Of a stretch of DNA of 64,000 nucleotides, positions 1 to 8,205 are shown in pieces. The stretch comes from Halocalculus aciditolerans. GTDB lineage: Archaea; Halobacteriota; Halobacteria; Halobacteriales; Halobacteriaceae. The stretch covers positions 1 to 64,000 of the forward strand of contig NZ_BMPG01000005.1 of NCBI RefSeq assembly GCF_014647475.1, in the 5' to 3' direction. Under the pieces are notes generated by a model. That model searched no databases, had not been told where the DNA came from, and saw only the letters and a list, made by a program, of their open reading frames with translations. The position numbers and the translations under genes were made by a program. Each line of letters starts with the position of its first letter. Positions within the stretch are counted from its first letter, which is position 1.

Positions 1-184
1 CCCTCTGTTTCCCCTGGAAAACCCGACGACTGACGGTATAGGGGGTCTCTCTATTCGGTTTCGTCTCCACTCGCACTCTCGGTGGACGACTGTTCTTCGT
101 CGAGAGTCCTTGCGCCGCCCGACTTCATTTCTGTACTATGCGGCCGAAATTTACTAACTGCTCGATGGTGTATCTTAGTGTACG
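1..184. other. Upstream region without a recognised gene
   Basis: I see no convincing coding region here. An AT-rich stretch at about 147-156 (AAATTTACTA) resembles a haloarchaeal TATA box and lies about 30 bp before the small reading frame that starts at 185. Confidence 0.4.
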
Positions 185-292
185 ATGACCGGAATCGGCG
201 TTCCACACACGGAGTACACGGAGATACAGATCGGCGGCTGCCAGCTCGAATACAACCCGGAGAACCCGGACAGCTACGTCCTCATCTCCTAG
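185..292 (+). CDS. Possible 35-residue small protein, perhaps interrupted by an in-frame stop
   Basis: This short frame starts with ATG about 30 bp after a TATA-like element, as expected for a nearly leaderless haloarchaeal gene. The peptide is acidic, and its second half (EYNPENPDSYVLIS) resembles the ends of small haloarchaeal proteins that carry a D/E-N-x-x-x-W/Y-I/V-x-S pattern. After the TAG at 290-292 the same frame stays open for 16 more codons to a TGA at 341-343, ending in a hydrophobic run. It is either a complete tiny protein or a slightly longer one broken by a nonsense codon. The family resemblance is weak. Confidence 0.3.
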   Translation: MTGIGVPHTEYTEIQIGGCQLEYNPENPDSYVLIS

Positions 293-390
293 GGTATCTA
301 CTCGACGCTCGGCGTGGCAGTCGTCGTCGTGAAGCCCGCGTGATTCGTCCCGGCCCGTAGGTTCTTGGCGGCGCGGTACGCACTCCGCGT

Positions 391-954
391 ATGGATTCTG
401 CCACCGTCCGCTCGGCGAACGCGGGCGACGCACGGGGCGTTCGACACGTCGCGCGCGCCGCTGGTCGCGCCGCCCGCGCCGACGCCGTCACCGACGCTAC
501 GCTCGACGACGTCTTCGACGACACCTACACCGAGGACGCGATTCGCACCGCCGTCCGCGAGTCAGCGTGCTACTACGTCGCCGTCCTCGACGCCGACGCC
601 GCCAAGACCACCGACGTCATCGGCTTCATCCACGCCACCGTCGACCCCGACGCACCCTCCACCGCCACCGTCCACGACGTCGCCGTCCTCCCCGAGTTCT
701 GGCGCGAGGGCGTCGGCGCGGCCCTCCTCAAAGCCGCCGAACACGCCCTCCGCGCCGCCGGCGTCACCGCCCTCACCGCCGCCCCGCTCGACGGCAACGA
801 AGTCGGCAGCGCCTTCTTCCGCGGCCGCGGCTTCGACCCCGACGGCGACACCACCGGCTTCGGCGACGCCCCCGCCACGGAACACACGAAGGCCTTCACC
901 GGCCCGCTCGAACCCGAACACGACCACCCCTCTCGCTCCTCCGAATCACTCTAA
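391..954 (+). CDS. GNAT-family N-acetyltransferase
   Basis: A 187-residue protein of the GCN5-related acetyltransferase fold, which moves an acetyl group from acetyl-CoA to an amine. The acetyl-CoA binding motif A is clear at about residues 96-111 (hydrophobic strand VHDVAVLPEFW, then REGVGAALL), followed by the helix and the FFRGRGF segment at 142-148 typical of motif B. The length is normal for one GNAT domain. The last 25 residues are a hydrophilic tail. The substrate cannot be told from sequence. It stands alone, convergent with the exoribonuclease gene. Confidence 0.88.
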   Translation: MDSATVRSANAGDARGVRHVARAAGRAARADAVTDATLDDVFDDTYTEDAIRTAVRESACYYVAVLDADAAKTTDVIGFIHATVDPDAPSTATVHDVAVLPEFWREGVGAALLKAAEHALRAAGVTALTAAPLDGNEVGSAFFRGRGFDPDGDTTGFGDAPATEHTKAFTGPLEPEHDHPSRSSESL

Positions 955-1035
955 GCAGCACTCTTCACCCGCTAACCGCTCACGGTCCGAGAGAATACCC
1001 CGTCGCAGTGACACACGGCACCCGACGGTGCCCCA

Positions 1036-1248
1036 TCAGTACGTGACTTCTCTCCCCGTTCACGAGAGTAACGCCCTCGCGAGCCGGAGGGGTTCAGCAC
1101 TCGATCTCCTCTACGTTCACGAGAACGGTTCGCGTTCCGGTTGGCAGACGAGATCGAGTCAGTACTCGATCTCTTCGACGTTCACGAGAACGGAGTTCTC
1201 GTGAGCAGACGAGATTCAGTACTGAATCTCGTCGACGTCTTCGTCGAC
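1036..1248. repeat. Degenerate repeats of the exoribonuclease gene's 3' end
   Basis: Read on the minus strand, the exoribonuclease ends ...VDEIQY-stop with its stop at 1216-1218. Three further diverged copies of about 25 nt follow, each ending in TACTGA or TGCTGA, with stop triplets at 1159-1161, 1094-1096 and 1036-1038. The spacings are 57, 65 and 58 bp. The first two copies still read NVEEIEY-stop and NVEEIEC-stop. The spacers carry short inverted repeats such as CACGAGAAC-GGA-GTTCTCGTG. The true stop codon sits in a perfect 26-bp palindrome (1208-1233). These hairpins may also act as 3' end signals. Confidence 0.75.
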
Positions 1249-2508
1249 GACGATGCCGCGGTTGTTGACCTGGTTGGGGTCGAGGCCGACCTCCTGGAGG
1301 AAGTTCTTGTACTCGCGTTCGCAGGTCTCGCCGGCTTTCTGGCGTTCGCTGGCGTGGTCGCAGAGCTGGACGAGGTCCTCGGGGACGTCGTTCGTGTCGA
1401 CGATCCAGTGGTTCACGAGGTCGCTCATCCGTCGGATTGGGCTCGTGAAGTGCCCGTAGATTTCGAAGTTGAGGGCGTGGTGGCCGCCGAAGGGGTCGTT
1501 CATGTACTTCGCGCGCGGCATGACCTTCATCACCGCCCACTGAATCTTCCCGAGTTGGCGCTCGGGAGCCTGCTCTAAGGTCGCGTTCACGGCCTTCCGC
1601 GGGTCGTCCCACGTCGACCCGGGGATTGAGACGCCGTCGAGCTCCTGGATCTCGCGGAGCGCCTCGCCCCACTCGTCGGGCGTGGGCTGCGGGTGGACGC
1701 GGTAGACGGCCTCGACGCCGCGGTTCCACATCAGCTCGTGCGTCACGGCCTTGTTCGCTTTCAGCATGCACTCCTCGATGATGGTGTGCGCGCGGTCGCG
1801 CCGCGGATTCAGCACGAGCGAGCCGTCCTCCTTGCGCTGTTCGTGCATGCGGTCGGCGATGTCGAAGACGAGCCTGCTCTCCTCGTGGAGCGCCGCGTCC
1901 TCGTCGTCGAGGCGCTCTTCCGCCTGCGTGTAGGTGAGGCGTTCGTCCGACTGGATGACGGACTTGTAGATCTCGATGTTCTCGAAGGAGAGATGCTCTT
2001 TATCGAGGTGCATCTCGACCGTGTGCGCGAGGCGGTCCTCGTTCGGGACGAGCGAGCACACGGACTCCGCGAGCGTCGGCGGTAGCATGTGAATCGTGTA
2101 CCCCGAGAGGTAGACGGTGTTCCCGCGGTCGATGGCCTCCTCCCACATCGCCGATCCCGGGTGGACGTAGTGAGAGACGTCCGCGATGTGCACCCAGAGG
2201 ACGTACTCGTCGTCGCGCTCCTCGACGCTCAACGCGTCGTCGAAGTCCTGGGCGTCCACCGGGTCCGTCGTCCACGTCGTCATCTCCCGGAGGTCCTCGC
2301 GCTCCTCGACCTCCGACTGAATCTCTTCTTGGACGCCGTCCGTCCGCTCCTCGGCTTCCTCGAGGACTTCGGGCGGGAACCCGTCCGTAATCTCGAACTT
2401 CTCGAAGAGGTCCTCGCGCTTGTTCTCCAGCTGGCGGCCCAGCGTCTCGGAGATCCGCACCGGACCCTGGCCTTCGGCCGTCCCGGCCGCGGCCTGCTCT
2501 TCGCTCAT
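1216..2508 (-). CDS. RNB-domain 3'-5' exoribonuclease (RNase R/II family)
   Basis: 430 residues covering the RNB catalytic domain that degrades RNA from the 3' end. The metal-binding acidic cluster is at residues 82-91 (TDPVDAQDFDD). It is followed by YVLWVHIADVSHYV, the ML-PP-LAE-CSL segment, and near the C-terminus the HFTSPIRRMSDL motif characteristic of RNase R/II. At 430 residues it lacks the cold-shock and S1 RNA-binding domains of bacterial RNase R (usually over 700 residues), so it is a minimal form, as is common in haloarchaea. The N-terminal 75 residues are acidic and partly coiled. The 3' end is echoed several times just downstream. Confidence 0.92.
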   Translation of the reverse strand: MSEEQAAAGTAEGQGPVRISETLGRQLENKREDLFEKFEITDGFPPEVLEEAEERTDGVQEEIQSEVEEREDLREMTTWTTDPVDAQDFDDALSVEERDDEYVLWVHIADVSHYVHPGSAMWEEAIDRGNTVYLSGYTIHMLPPTLAESVCSLVPNEDRLAHTVEMHLDKEHLSFENIEIYKSVIQSDERLTYTQAEERLDDEDAALHEESRLVFDIADRMHEQRKEDGSLVLNPRRDRAHTIIEECMLKANKAVTHELMWNRGVEAVYRVHPQPTPDEWGEALREIQELDGVSIPGSTWDDPRKAVNATLEQAPERQLGKIQWAVMKVMPRAKYMNDPFGGHHALNFEIYGHFTSPIRRMSDLVNHWIVDTNDVPEDLVQLCDHASERQKAGETCEREYKNFLQEVGLDPNQVNNRGIVVDEDVDEIQY

Positions 2509-2692
2509 ACCCCGAATAAGACGAGGCCGTAGTTAGTCGTGTCGCCGCTATGTGTCGAATCGGTCGGACGTACGCGGGGGAGCGCCGACGACTCGCCCCC
2601 TTTCCACCCGGAGTGTTCGTCCGGTCGGCTGTTTCCGCCGCGTTCCAAGTGTTCCGAAAACGGGCACACGAGAGAGAGTTCGACTCTGCCGC

Positions 2693-3760
2693 TCAGTCGT
2701 ACTGTGGAGTCCGGCCGGAGCGACTCTCCGTCTCGACGAACGGGAGTTTCTCGATTGCGCCCGTCTCGCCGTCGCGGGTGACGTACGGGTCCTCGAAGGT
2801 GAAGGGGACGTAGGCGAAGGCGAGCGTGGCGTCGCGCATCGGGCTGTCTGCGACTCTCGTTATCTCGCCGTTCGTGTCGTCGAGCGGGCCGGGGGCGACG
2901 TCGCTGTCGCGTTCGAAGGAGACGCCGACGAGGCGTTCGCTCGGCCGGCCGCGGTTGTGGACGCGGGAGACGACTTCTTGGCCGACGAAGCAGCCCTTCT
3001 CGTAGTCCACGGCGGCGTCCTGGCCGGCGACGTTCGGAATCTTCCCTTCGAGCTCGGTGTCGAAGAGGGGGGTGCCGGCCTCCAGGGTGAGCGCTTCGTA
3101 GACGGTCCGGCCGAACGGCGTCGCGTTGAGGCCGTTCGTCACGAGCGTCGAGAAGACGGGTTCGGCGTCGGCGGCGGCGCAGAAGACCTCGTAGCCTTCG
3201 TCGCCGGTCGGGTCGTCGAGGCGCGCGACGTTCACGCCGATGTCGGCCGTGCGTCCGCGGACGAACGTGAAGGCGTCTTCGGGCGCGGTCGCGCCGTGCA
3301 GGACGCTCGCGACTTTCTCCGTCGCCTTCGGCCCGTGCACGCCGAACGTCCCGAACTGCTCGGTCGCGGCCTCGACGGAGACGTCCTGGATGAAGACCTT
3401 CTCGCTCCACTCGCCGGCGAGGTCGCTCGCGCGGCCCGGCGGCGTGAACACGAGCAGGGAGTCGGCCGTCACCCAGACGGTGAGTTCGTACTCGATGCCG
3501 CCCTGGGGGTCGAGGAGGAAGCACCGACAGCCAGCGCCGTCCTCGGTCGGGACTTCGTTCGTGACGGCGTCGTTCACGAACTCGTGGCGGTCGTCGCCGG
3601 AGACGGTGACGACGCCGTACGGCGTCTCCGTGACGCCGACGACGTTCCGCACGGCGCGGTGTGCGCGGTTCGAGCGGCCGTACTCAGCGGGGTACTCGCG
3701 TCCGCCGACCGTCTCGAAGGACGCGCCGTAGTCCGCGTGCGTGTCGCGGATGAGTGTCAT
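2693..3760 (-). CDS. YgfZ/GcvT-like folate-binding protein
   Basis: 355 residues with the GcvT (aminomethyltransferase) fold. The signature KGCFVGQE at residues 255-262 matches the K-G-C-x-x-G-Q-E motif of YgfZ/IBA57 proteins. These bind tetrahydrofolate and help assemble or repair iron-sulfur enzymes rather than cleave glycine. The full GcvT length and C-terminal barrel region are present. No other glycine-cleavage genes are nearby, which also favours a YgfZ-type role. Annotation pipelines may call it an aminomethyltransferase. Confidence 0.85.
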   Translation of the reverse strand: MTLIRDTHADYGASFETVGGREYPAEYGRSNRAHRAVRNVVGVTETPYGVVTVSGDDRHEFVNDAVTNEVPTEDGAGCRCFLLDPQGGIEYELTVWVTADSLLVFTPPGRASDLAGEWSEKVFIQDVSVEAATEQFGTFGVHGPKATEKVASVLHGATAPEDAFTFVRGRTADIGVNVARLDDPTGDEGYEVFCAAADAEPVFSTLVTNGLNATPFGRTVYEALTLEAGTPLFDTELEGKIPNVAGQDAAVDYEKGCFVGQEVVSRVHNRGRPSERLVGVSFERDSDVAPGPLDDTNGEITRVADSPMRDATLAFAYVPFTFEDPYVTRDGETGAIEKLPFVETESRSGRTPQYD

Positions 3761-3805
3761 AGTCGAACGTCGGGCGGCCGCGTGGATAAACCGACCGCTC
3801 CCGGC

Positions 3806-4108
3806 CTACAGCCCGAGTTTCCGACGCAGCCACGCGATGACGGACTCCTCGCCGCCGTCAGGCGCGGTGACGTCCTCGGCGACGACGCGGTCGGCCGGCC
3901 GAATCAGGGTCTCCTCGCCGTTCGACTCGGCGGTGATGAGGCCGTCTGACTTCAGCGCGCTCAGCGACTCTTCGAGGTCGTCGATGTCGGCGTCGACGCG
4001 CGACCGGAGTTCGAACACCGTCATCCCCTCCTCGCGTCGGTCGACGAGCGCGTCGAGCACCGCGACCTCGGTCGTGTCACGGTCCCGGTACTGGCGCTTC
4101 GCCTGCAT
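3806..4108 (-). CDS. Small winged-helix protein (haloarchaeal)
   Basis: 100 residues starting MQAKRQYRDRD. Residues 15-75 form a compact helix-turn-helix/winged-helix pattern: TEVAVLDALVDR, then MTVFELRSRV and DDLEESLSALKSDGLI, then a beta-wing ending ETLIRPADR. A basic C-terminal helix (WLRRKLGL) follows. I chose the ATG at 4106-4108 because an upstream in-frame ATG would add 67 residues of low-quality sequence. It belongs to a conserved haloarchaeal family, probably transcription-related; the target is unknown. Confidence 0.78.
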   Translation of the reverse strand: MQAKRQYRDRDTTEVAVLDALVDRREEGMTVFELRSRVDADIDDLEESLSALKSDGLITAESNGEETLIRPADRVVAEDVTAPDGGEESVIAWLRRKLGL

Positions 4109-4237
4109 ACACGGTGGTAGCCGCCCGAGCGCCTTTACCGTATCCCCCGAGTGCGCCAGCCACGTCGCGTCTGCCGAATCACGGGCCGCTGAGTTGGTCG
4201 GTAGTCTTTTCCCGCCGGATAGGGTAGACACGCCGTA

Positions 4238-5416
4238 ATGGGTCTCACATGCTCTCTCCTCGGTCACGACTACGGCGAGCCGGAGGTCGTCCGGAACCGC
4301 GAGGAGCAAGGCAACGAGGTGGTGGAGACGGTCCGCGAGGTGAAGACGTGTACGCGCTGCGGGAACGAACAGATAGTCAGCGAGAACACGGAAGTCCGCT
4401 CCATCCGCCAGCCGGAAGAGGTCGGCATCGACGAAGACACGACGCGGCCCGGCGACGCCACCAGCGACGCGGGCGACGACGACGCTGCGGCTGACACCGC
4501 GCAGTCCACGTCGGCCGACGAAGCGGCCGAGGCGGAGCCGAGCATCGAGGACCAGCGTATCGAGGCGGAGACGGACTGGCCCGACCCGGACGACGACGGC
4601 GGCGGGAGCGGGCGTTCGGCGTCGTCCGGCGGGACGCCGGAACCGTCGACGTCGGCGTCCGAGGGCTCGGCGGGCGGGGAGTTCGAACCGGCGCAGTCCG
4701 CAGAAGAGGACGACGGCATCATCCTCGAAGACACTGGCGAGGAGGAAGCCGGGAAGGAGCAGTGGTCGGAGCCCGCGGGCGCAGACGGCGAGAACGTCGG
4801 TGAACTCACCGGGGAGGAACCCACGCCCGACGGCGAGGACGTCGAAGTCATGACCGACACGACCACGACGACGGAGTCGACCCCGACCGACTCGACGCGG
4901 TCGCAGGAAACCGGTGGTTCGGCGTCGGCGTCGACGTCCGGGTCGCGTTCGACGAGCGGAACGGCCGCCTCATCGACGTCTTCGGGCGGTGACGGCGGCT
5001 GGCCGGAGGCCGCGGGCGTCGACGAGGGCTACGACGCCACGAACCCCGCGGACGACACCGACGACGGCGAGTCGGGCGTCTCCTTCGGCGGGAGTCTCAC
5101 GCCGTCGCGCACGGAGGAGACCGCGTCCGCCGCAGCCGCCGACGAGGACGCGGAACTCCTCGGGTCCGACGAGAGCGACACGAGCGCGGCGCAGCCCGCG
5201 ACAGCCGCCGAGCGCGTGGACGGCGACGCCGCGAACGCGGAGGGCGACGCCGCGAGCGCGGGGAGCCGAGCGGACCCCGGAGCGAAGCCCGAGGAGGTCC
5301 TCGTCTGCGGGGAGTGCGGGCACGAGGCCTCCCCCGAGCGGCTGTCGCTTCGCGCGGGCGACATCTGCCCGGACTGCCACCGCGGCTACCTCGAATCGCG
5401 GAACGTCCCTCGCTGA
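4238..5416 (+). CDS. Acidic zinc-ribbon protein with long disordered middle
   Basis: 392 residues. The N-terminal about 50 residues contain a CTRCG pair (C38/C41) and a conserved start MGLTCSLLGHDYGEPE. The C-terminus has a second zinc ribbon with CxxC pairs at 357/360 and 377/380. The roughly 300 residues between are low-complexity and rich in D, E, S, T, G and A, as in salt-adapted linkers. This two-ended zinc layout is a haloarchaeal family of unknown function; a nucleic-acid or protein adaptor role is only a guess. A TATA-like CTTTT lies about 30 bp before the ATG. Confidence 0.8.
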   Translation: MGLTCSLLGHDYGEPEVVRNREEQGNEVVETVREVKTCTRCGNEQIVSENTEVRSIRQPEEVGIDEDTTRPGDATSDAGDDDAAADTAQSTSADEAAEAEPSIEDQRIEAETDWPDPDDDGGGSGRSASSGGTPEPSTSASEGSAGGEFEPAQSAEEDDGIILEDTGEEEAGKEQWSEPAGADGENVGELTGEEPTPDGEDVEVMTDTTTTTESTPTDSTRSQETGGSASASTSGSRSTSGTAASSTSSGGDGGWPEAAGVDEGYDATNPADDTDDGESGVSFGGSLTPSRTEETASAAAADEDAELLGSDESDTSAAQPATAAERVDGDAANAEGDAASAGSRADPGAKPEEVLVCGECGHEASPERLSLRAGDICPDCHRGYLESRNVPR

Positions 5417-5453
5417 CGAAGACGTTTTACCGTCTCCCCGACTCTCTACGCGC

Positions 5454-5846
5454 ATGAAGGAGTACAAGATGCGACGCGGTGAGTACCTCGAAGAGCGAAT
5501 CCCCGACCTCGAGGGGACCATCGAAGAGTACTTCGGCGAAATCACGGGCACGGAGGAGTACAAGGGCTCCGACCTCTACGTCGTCGGCGACCCCGACAAC
5601 CCCGTGTTCAAGCGCATCGTCGCGGGCGCGGTCGCTTACTCCGGGAAGAAGGACAAACTCGCCGTCGAGTTCGAGGAGCGCGACGCCGCCGACGTCATCG
5701 CGGAGGGGAACGTCGACGCCGCCGAGGACGCCGTCTCCGCGAAGAACGAGTTCCTCCTCGAAGCCACCGGCCGCGACGCGAAATCCCGCCGCGAATCCCT
5801 CAAACGCCAGGTCGAGGACGACGAAACCCCGGACAACGTCTCGTAA
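5454..5846 (+). CDS. Conserved haloarchaeal protein, DUF5611-like
   Basis: 130 residues starting MKEYKMRRGEYLEERIPDLE. It has a mixed alpha/beta N-terminal half (the DLYVVGDPDNPVFKRIVAG segment looks like a beta hairpin) and an acidic helical tail. It resembles the DUF5611 family found throughout haloarchaea; the function is unknown. It lies 37 bp after the zinc-ribbon gene on the same strand and may be co-transcribed, although it has its own weak TATA-like sequence (GACGTTTTACC) about 30 bp upstream. Confidence 0.78.
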   Translation: MKEYKMRRGEYLEERIPDLEGTIEEYFGEITGTEEYKGSDLYVVGDPDNPVFKRIVAGAVAYSGKKDKLAVEFEERDAADVIAEGNVDAAEDAVSAKNEFLLEATGRDAKSRRESLKRQVEDDETPDNVS

Positions 5847-5975
5847 CTCTCGAACCCGCGGTCTCTTTCTGCTCGGTCGTCGCGGTCGATATCTCTGTGA
5901 ACGCGGCGCGTTCCCTCCGAAAGCGAGAGCAGAAGCGGCAGTTCGGCTGGCGCGAGACGCCGCGCGAAGCGGGGG

Positions 5976-6332
5976 TTAGCGGTTGAGTTTCTCCCGGGAG
6001 ATGGCCATGCCGGAGGGGACGATGATGAGCTGGTCGTCGCCCTTCTGGACGATGTCGCCGTCGACTTCGCGGGCGACCTGACGGAGTTCGTCCATGACGT
6101 GCTCGACGGTGTGGTCTTTCGTGCGGAGGCGGGTGATGTCGGCGATGACGATGTCGCCGTCGTAGACGGCGTCCTTGATGGCGATGACGTCTTCTTGCCC
6201 GCCGATTTCCGCGATGTAGACCGTGTTCCGGGCGTCGGCGGCGCTCTCGCTGCCGAGCATGTCGATGTCGAGTTCGACGTAGTCCTCGGTCGAGCGGCCG
6301 CGGCCGCCGAGGATCTTCTCCATGAATCCCAT
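5976..6332 (-). CDS. sepF: Cell division protein SepF
   Basis: 118 residues. A short amphipathic N-terminus (MGFMEKILGG) suits membrane anchoring. The SepF core at about residues 35-115 includes NTVYIAEIGGQEDVIAIKDAVYDGDIVIADI and ends with the VPSGMAIS strand. In haloarchaea SepF anchors FtsZ1/FtsZ2 at the division site. I chose the start at 6330-6332, which gives the family's usual length; an upstream ATG would add 42 unrelated residues. The gene is monocistronic and divergent from the DUF1028 gene. Confidence 0.9.
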   Translation of the reverse strand: MGFMEKILGGRGRSTEDYVELDIDMLGSESAADARNTVYIAEIGGQEDVIAIKDAVYDGDIVIADITRLRTKDHTVEHVMDELRQVAREVDGDIVQKGDDQLIIVPSGMAISREKLNR

Positions 6333-6444
6333 ACGCGCTAGAACCCCGGCGGCGTCCATAGTTCTTACGTCGGGCGTGACGAGAAGAAACGCCGGCTGTG
6401 CCGGTTCGCGTGCGTTTTTACTCGCGGCCGGCGAGTCGGGGAGT

Positions 6445-7236
6445 ATGACGTTCAGCATCTGCGTCCACGAGACCTACGAGGGCGACGACGGCGAGGAACA
6501 CGACCGGTTCGGCGTCGCGGTGACGACGCGGCTCCCCGCGGTCGGGACGCTCTGCCCGTTCGTCTCGGAGAACGCGGCGGTGGCGACGCAGAGCCTCGTC
6601 AACGTCGACCTCGGCGAGCGAGGCGTCGAGTACATCGACGACGGCCTCGCCGTCGAGGACGCCCTCCAGTCCCTCCTGAACGCGGACGACGGGCAGTCCG
6701 ACCGCCAGCTCCACGGCGTCGACGCCGACGGCTCCTTCGCGTTCTCCGGCGACGACTGCCGAGGCTGGTACGGGCACACGTCCGGCGACGGCTACACCGT
6801 CGCCGGGAACCTCCTCACCGGCGAGTCCGTCGTCACCGAGACGGCGGCGGCCTACGAAGCCGGTCGGGAGACGGACGCGCCGCTCATCGAGCGCCTCATC
6901 GACGCGCTCGGCGCGGGCCAAGGCGAGGGCGGGGATAAACGCGAAGACCTCCCCGTGCAGTCCGCCGCCGTCTGCGTCGCCACGACCGAGGACACGGACT
7001 CATACTACGACGACCTCCGCGTCGACGCCAGCGAATCCCCCATCAGCGACCTCCGGGAGACCTACCGGCTCGCGAAACAGGGCGAACGCGACGCCCTCGC
7101 GAAGTACGCCGACGAGACGGGGGACGGCGAGGTGGAGCACGGCAACGAGACAGAGGACGGCAACGAAACGAACGCCGACGAGAACGCGGCCGGCGCGGGC
7201 GACGGCGGCACGGATGCGGGCGGGAACGGGGAGTGA
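6445..7236 (+). CDS. DUF1028 family protein (Ntn-hydrolase-like)
   Basis: 263 residues. The first 220 match the DUF1028 pattern: MTFSICVHE, an RFGVAVTTRLPAVGTLCPFVSENAAVATQS block, and a GYTVAGNLLTGESVV block near residue 130. The family has an N-terminal-nucleophile hydrolase-like fold and is often linked to peptidase loci; its substrate is unknown. The last about 45 residues are an acidic repeat-rich tail (GNETEDGNETNADEN) without known function. An 18-bp tandem repeat begins at its stop codon. Confidence 0.85.
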   Translation: MTFSICVHETYEGDDGEEHDRFGVAVTTRLPAVGTLCPFVSENAAVATQSLVNVDLGERGVEYIDDGLAVEDALQSLLNADDGQSDRQLHGVDADGSFAFSGDDCRGWYGHTSGDGYTVAGNLLTGESVVTETAAAYEAGRETDAPLIERLIDALGAGQGEGGDKREDLPVQSAAVCVATTEDTDSYYDDLRVDASESPISDLRETYRLAKQGERDALAKYADETGDGEVEHGNETEDGNETNADENAAGAGDGGTDAGGNGE

Positions 7237-7285
7237 GTCGAAGAAGCGGGCGGAGTCGAAGAAGCGGGCGGAGTCGAAGAAGCGG
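7235..7285. repeat. 18-bp tandem repeat at a gene 3' end
   Basis: Nearly three copies of an 18-bp unit (GAGTCGAAGAAGCGGGCG) start at 7235, 7253 and 7271. The first unit begins inside the stop codon of the DUF1028 gene. The end of the gene (GCGGGCGGGAACGGGGAG) resembles the unit, so the array may have grown from the gene's 3' end. Confidence 0.8.
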
Positions 7286-7323
7286 GTGTGGGGATGAGGT
7301 CGCGGGCGTGAGCGGGGCGTGCG

Positions 7324-7803
7324 TTAGACGGTGAACTCGTAGAGTTCGTCGCCGACGCGGTGGAGGTTCTCGACGACTTTCCCCTCGCTCCCGGTCATGT
7401 CGTCGCCGCCGGTGAGGGCGCGGCCGATGGCGAGCGCCTTCCCGTGGGTCTCCTCGACGACGACGACGAGGTCGCCGGCTTCGATGCCGGCGTCGGCGTC
7501 GACGATGCCGGGGCGCATGATGTCCGCGCCGTCGCTGACGAACGAGATCGCCCCGGCGTCGACGGTCACCGTTCCCGCCTCGGGCGGGTACTCGTTCGCG
7601 CCCTGCACGGTGAGGAAGGGTTCGTCGTCGACGTACCACGCGAGCGGGTCGCCGTCGACGAGCACGACATCGAAGTCCTCGTCCGCGAACTCGACGAGTT
7701 CGTAGGCGTCGGCGTCGAGGCGGACGCCGAGGTGGGCGTCGATGGCGTCGTTGAGGTCGCTGACGTCGTCGCTCCGGAGGTGGTGGCGGGAAGACACCTT
7801 CAT
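7324..7803 (-). CDS. PUA-domain RNA-binding protein
   Basis: 159 residues. An N-terminal alpha/beta domain (about 1-75) is followed by a PUA domain at about 75-150. The PUA signatures are VTVDAGAISFVSDGADIMRPGI, GDLVVVVEETHGKALAIGRAL and the final strand. The layout matches the archaeal relatives of MCT-1/Tma20, which bind RNA and are tied to translation. The start at 7801-7803 gives MKVSSRHHLRSDD, a conserved opening. It is divergent from the small zinc protein gene at 7885. Confidence 0.87.
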   Translation of the reverse strand: MKVSSRHHLRSDDVSDLNDAIDAHLGVRLDADAYELVEFADEDFDVVLVDGDPLAWYVDDEPFLTVQGANEYPPEAGTVTVDAGAISFVSDGADIMRPGIVDADAGIEAGDLVVVVEETHGKALAIGRALTGGDDMTGSEGKVVENLHRVGDELYEFTV

Positions 7804-7884
7804 ACTCGCCGTATCGCCGGTGTCGGGCATAAATCGGCCGGTCGGGGGCGAACCGCTAAGTACCGCCACCGCATAGGGTGTGGT

Positions 7885-8193
7885 ATGCTGCGGCGTGGCG
7901 TGGATTCGGTGACCTGTATCGCATGTGGAACCAGCGTCGACGAAGCCGACGCGTACGAGTACCACAAGCACGGCGACCACACCGACGACCACAGCGGTGA
8001 CCACGCGGACGACGCCCGACACGACCACGCCGGCGACCCGCCCGAGTACCTCTGCGCCGCGTGCTTCGACGACCTCTCCCCCGGCGACCGCGACGGCCTC
8101 GAACAGCTCCTCTGCGGCCTCCAGGCCGGCGACGTCACCACTCGCGAGTTCCTCACGCGATACGCCGACGCCGTCCAAGAATCGGAGACCTAG
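7885..8193 (+). CDS. Small His-rich CxxC protein
   Basis: 102 residues with two CxxC pairs (C11/C14 and C57/C60) that could build one zinc site. Between them lies a run very rich in His and Asp (residues 27-50, such as HKHGDHTDDHSGDH) that might bind metal. The C-terminal 40 residues are helical. I do not recognise the family; small two-CxxC proteins are common in haloarchaea. The TATA-like TAAGTACC lies about 28 bp upstream of the ATG. Confidence 0.7.
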   Translation: MLRRGVDSVTCIACGTSVDEADAYEYHKHGDHTDDHSGDHADDARHDHAGDPPEYLCAACFDDLSPGDRDGLEQLLCGLQAGDVTTREFLTRYADAVQESET

Positions 8194-8205
8194 TTCCCTA
8201 CTCGC

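Noticed and set aside
290-292. Pyrrolysine or other stop read-through at TAG
   Set aside because: No supporting genes in the window and the frame is too short to show selection.
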